Assembly: GCA_022747635.1 (NCBI GenBank)
Contig: JAKTNV010000014.1
Coordinates: 7,520,610 to 7,584,609, forward strand
DNA from: Hetaerina americana
Lineage: Eukaryota > Arthropoda > Insecta > Odonata > Calopterygidae
Length of the DNA: 64,000 nucleotides
Direction: 5' to 3'
Position 1 is the stretch's first letter, and each line of letters begins with the position of its first letter. Shown here piece by piece: positions 62,801 through 64,000 of this stretch. The position numbers and the translations under genes were made by a program. The notes under the pieces are model-generated. The model worked only from the letters and a program-made list of their open reading frames with translations, searched no databases and was not told where the DNA came from.

Positions 62801-64000
62801 TACCAGTTTTCCCTTGAGGGACAAAGTCGCCATGCATTACGGCAGTTAAATGTTCACTCATTTCTACCTCATCGAAGTCGTTTCTGTGATTCAGCATTTT
62901 GACTAACGATCAATACGGATCAGAGGAAAGATAAAGAAATGATACGGAGGGAGCTGTGTTAATTTTTTTATTTCTGGTCATCGCAAAGCACTGAAATTTT
63001 TATTTGAACGGAAAGGTAATCACCAGTAACATTAAAAAATGACACACTGGTTATCTAAAGATGTGACACTCATTTGGTAATAGAAAATAAGGTTTACTGC
63101 GTTTCTGATCCCAAGGCACATTTCATATGAAAGGACCAGCTTTGGTTGTCATTTTATAATATATTTTGAAACCCTTAATAAACGTAGAAACCATCACAGG
63201 TGGCTAAAAGGGTCAACTGCATTGCGTGATACTTTTCCCTTATTTATTTAATGTAAATTTTTCACCATTTGATTCACAAAAAATCTTATTAAGAATATAC
63301 AATAAAACCCACGAAAAAACCTTGTGAAATCGCCTTGGTAGCAATTTTTAACATAAAAAGCGGTGCACCTTTTTTTAAAGTTAGTCTATTTTACGTGTAA
63401 TGATAAAAAAATGATGTATAGTATCAAATTATTTTAATTGAGAAATAAAAGCTGCATTTTTTCTTTCAACGTAAGCAGCTTATCCTGCTGAATTTACTAC
63501 TAACTGTATTTCACACCGAGGAATAATCTGACAAAAACAAAACTTAATTTAGTAAAATTGTATTTTAAAGTGGTGTCAATTGACCAACATTCATTTTTTA
63601 CTTCATCATTACAATTTTACGAGGGAGTAAGGGTGTCATACTAGCATCAGGTAGTACGAAACTAACCTTTCAAGTTAAAATTACGCACGTACTTTAATTT
63701 CATTGAGAAAATATGTTAATATTGTAAAAATCAGTCTTTATCACCTGATTTTTACAGTGCATTCAATCTTCTACGTAACCTAGTTGATTAACAGTAAAAT
63801 ATTTAAGATTTCATATCACAATATATACAGTTACACTAATTTATACTGAATTTCAAATTTATTTATTCGATTTCATGATTTTAATGACGCTTAACTTGAG
63901 AAATTATTCAAAAAAGGCGTTATTTTAAACTGATAATCAACCATTTTAATCATATGCACAATGGAACAAATACTAATTTGTCCGGAAGATAAAGGGCGTT
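59807..64000. other. Mostly AT-rich DNA without recognised feature
   Basis: GC-elevated patches at 59.9-60.1, 61.5-61.7 and 62.5-62.9 kb produce short ORFs on both strands. The 135-codon plus ORF at 59942-60349 has no recognisable domain. No RNA gene or transposon protein was identified to the window end. Confidence 0.4.

Noticed and set aside
1..64000. CRISPR array, rRNA or bacterial-type operon
   Set aside because: No regularly spaced repeats, rRNA-like conserved blocks or closely packed ORFs were seen; composition and repeats are those of an animal nuclear genome.

Overview
The window looks like nuclear DNA of an arthropod, most likely an insect with a large, AT-rich, repeat-laden genome. 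The evidence is a near-intact mariner DNA transposon, Penelope-like and LINE fossils, tRNA-derived SINE cores, long (TA)n tracts and very sparse coding potential. No bacterial-type operons, rRNA, convincing functional tRNA or CRISPR array was seen. Species or order cannot be fixed from the sequence alone.

Layout. 0-10 kb is mostly unassigned AT-rich DNA with two SINE cores (about 0.2 and 4.7 kb), an orphan Penelope-type tail (0.5 kb), a G-run-rich island (2.8-3.7 kb) and a pyrimidine-rich island (7.8-8.2 kb). 10.6-14.9 kb is the densest repeat cluster: a minus-strand LINE ORF2 remnant with an internal deletion ending in a (TA)n tail, two more (TA)n tracts, and a complete minus-strand mariner (13502-14833) with 27-bp inverted repeats, a TA target duplication and an uninterrupted 357-residue DD34D transposase; it abuts a further (TA)n tract. 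15-41 kb is largely featureless AT-rich DNA with GC-elevated purine/pyrimidine-skewed islands, a SINE core (21.1 kb), short palindromes and a 53-bp-arm inverted repeat (29.1-29.3 kb).

The best host-gene candidate lies on the minus strand at 41053-42905. Five short open segments with usable splice signals join in one reading frame, giving an 89-residue model of unknown function. Isolated exon-like segments occur on the minus strand at 25.0 and 26.0 kb, and on the plus strand at 52.8-53.0 kb.

45.5-46.2 kb holds the 3' end of a Penelope-like element: GIY-YIG endonuclease remnant, C-rich 3' UTR, a hammerhead-ribozyme-like tail and a terminal segment shared in inverse orientation with 0.5 kb. 56.5-56.7 kb is a 70-bp-arm, one-mismatch inverted repeat of another such tail. 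59.3-59.8 kb has a broken Penelope-type reverse transcriptase running into an inverted tail of the 29-kb family.

The mobile elements are unrelated in function to the candidate host exons. The recurring theme is Penelope-type 3' tails with a hammerhead-like core, present as single or inverted copies, mostly detached from their coding parts.
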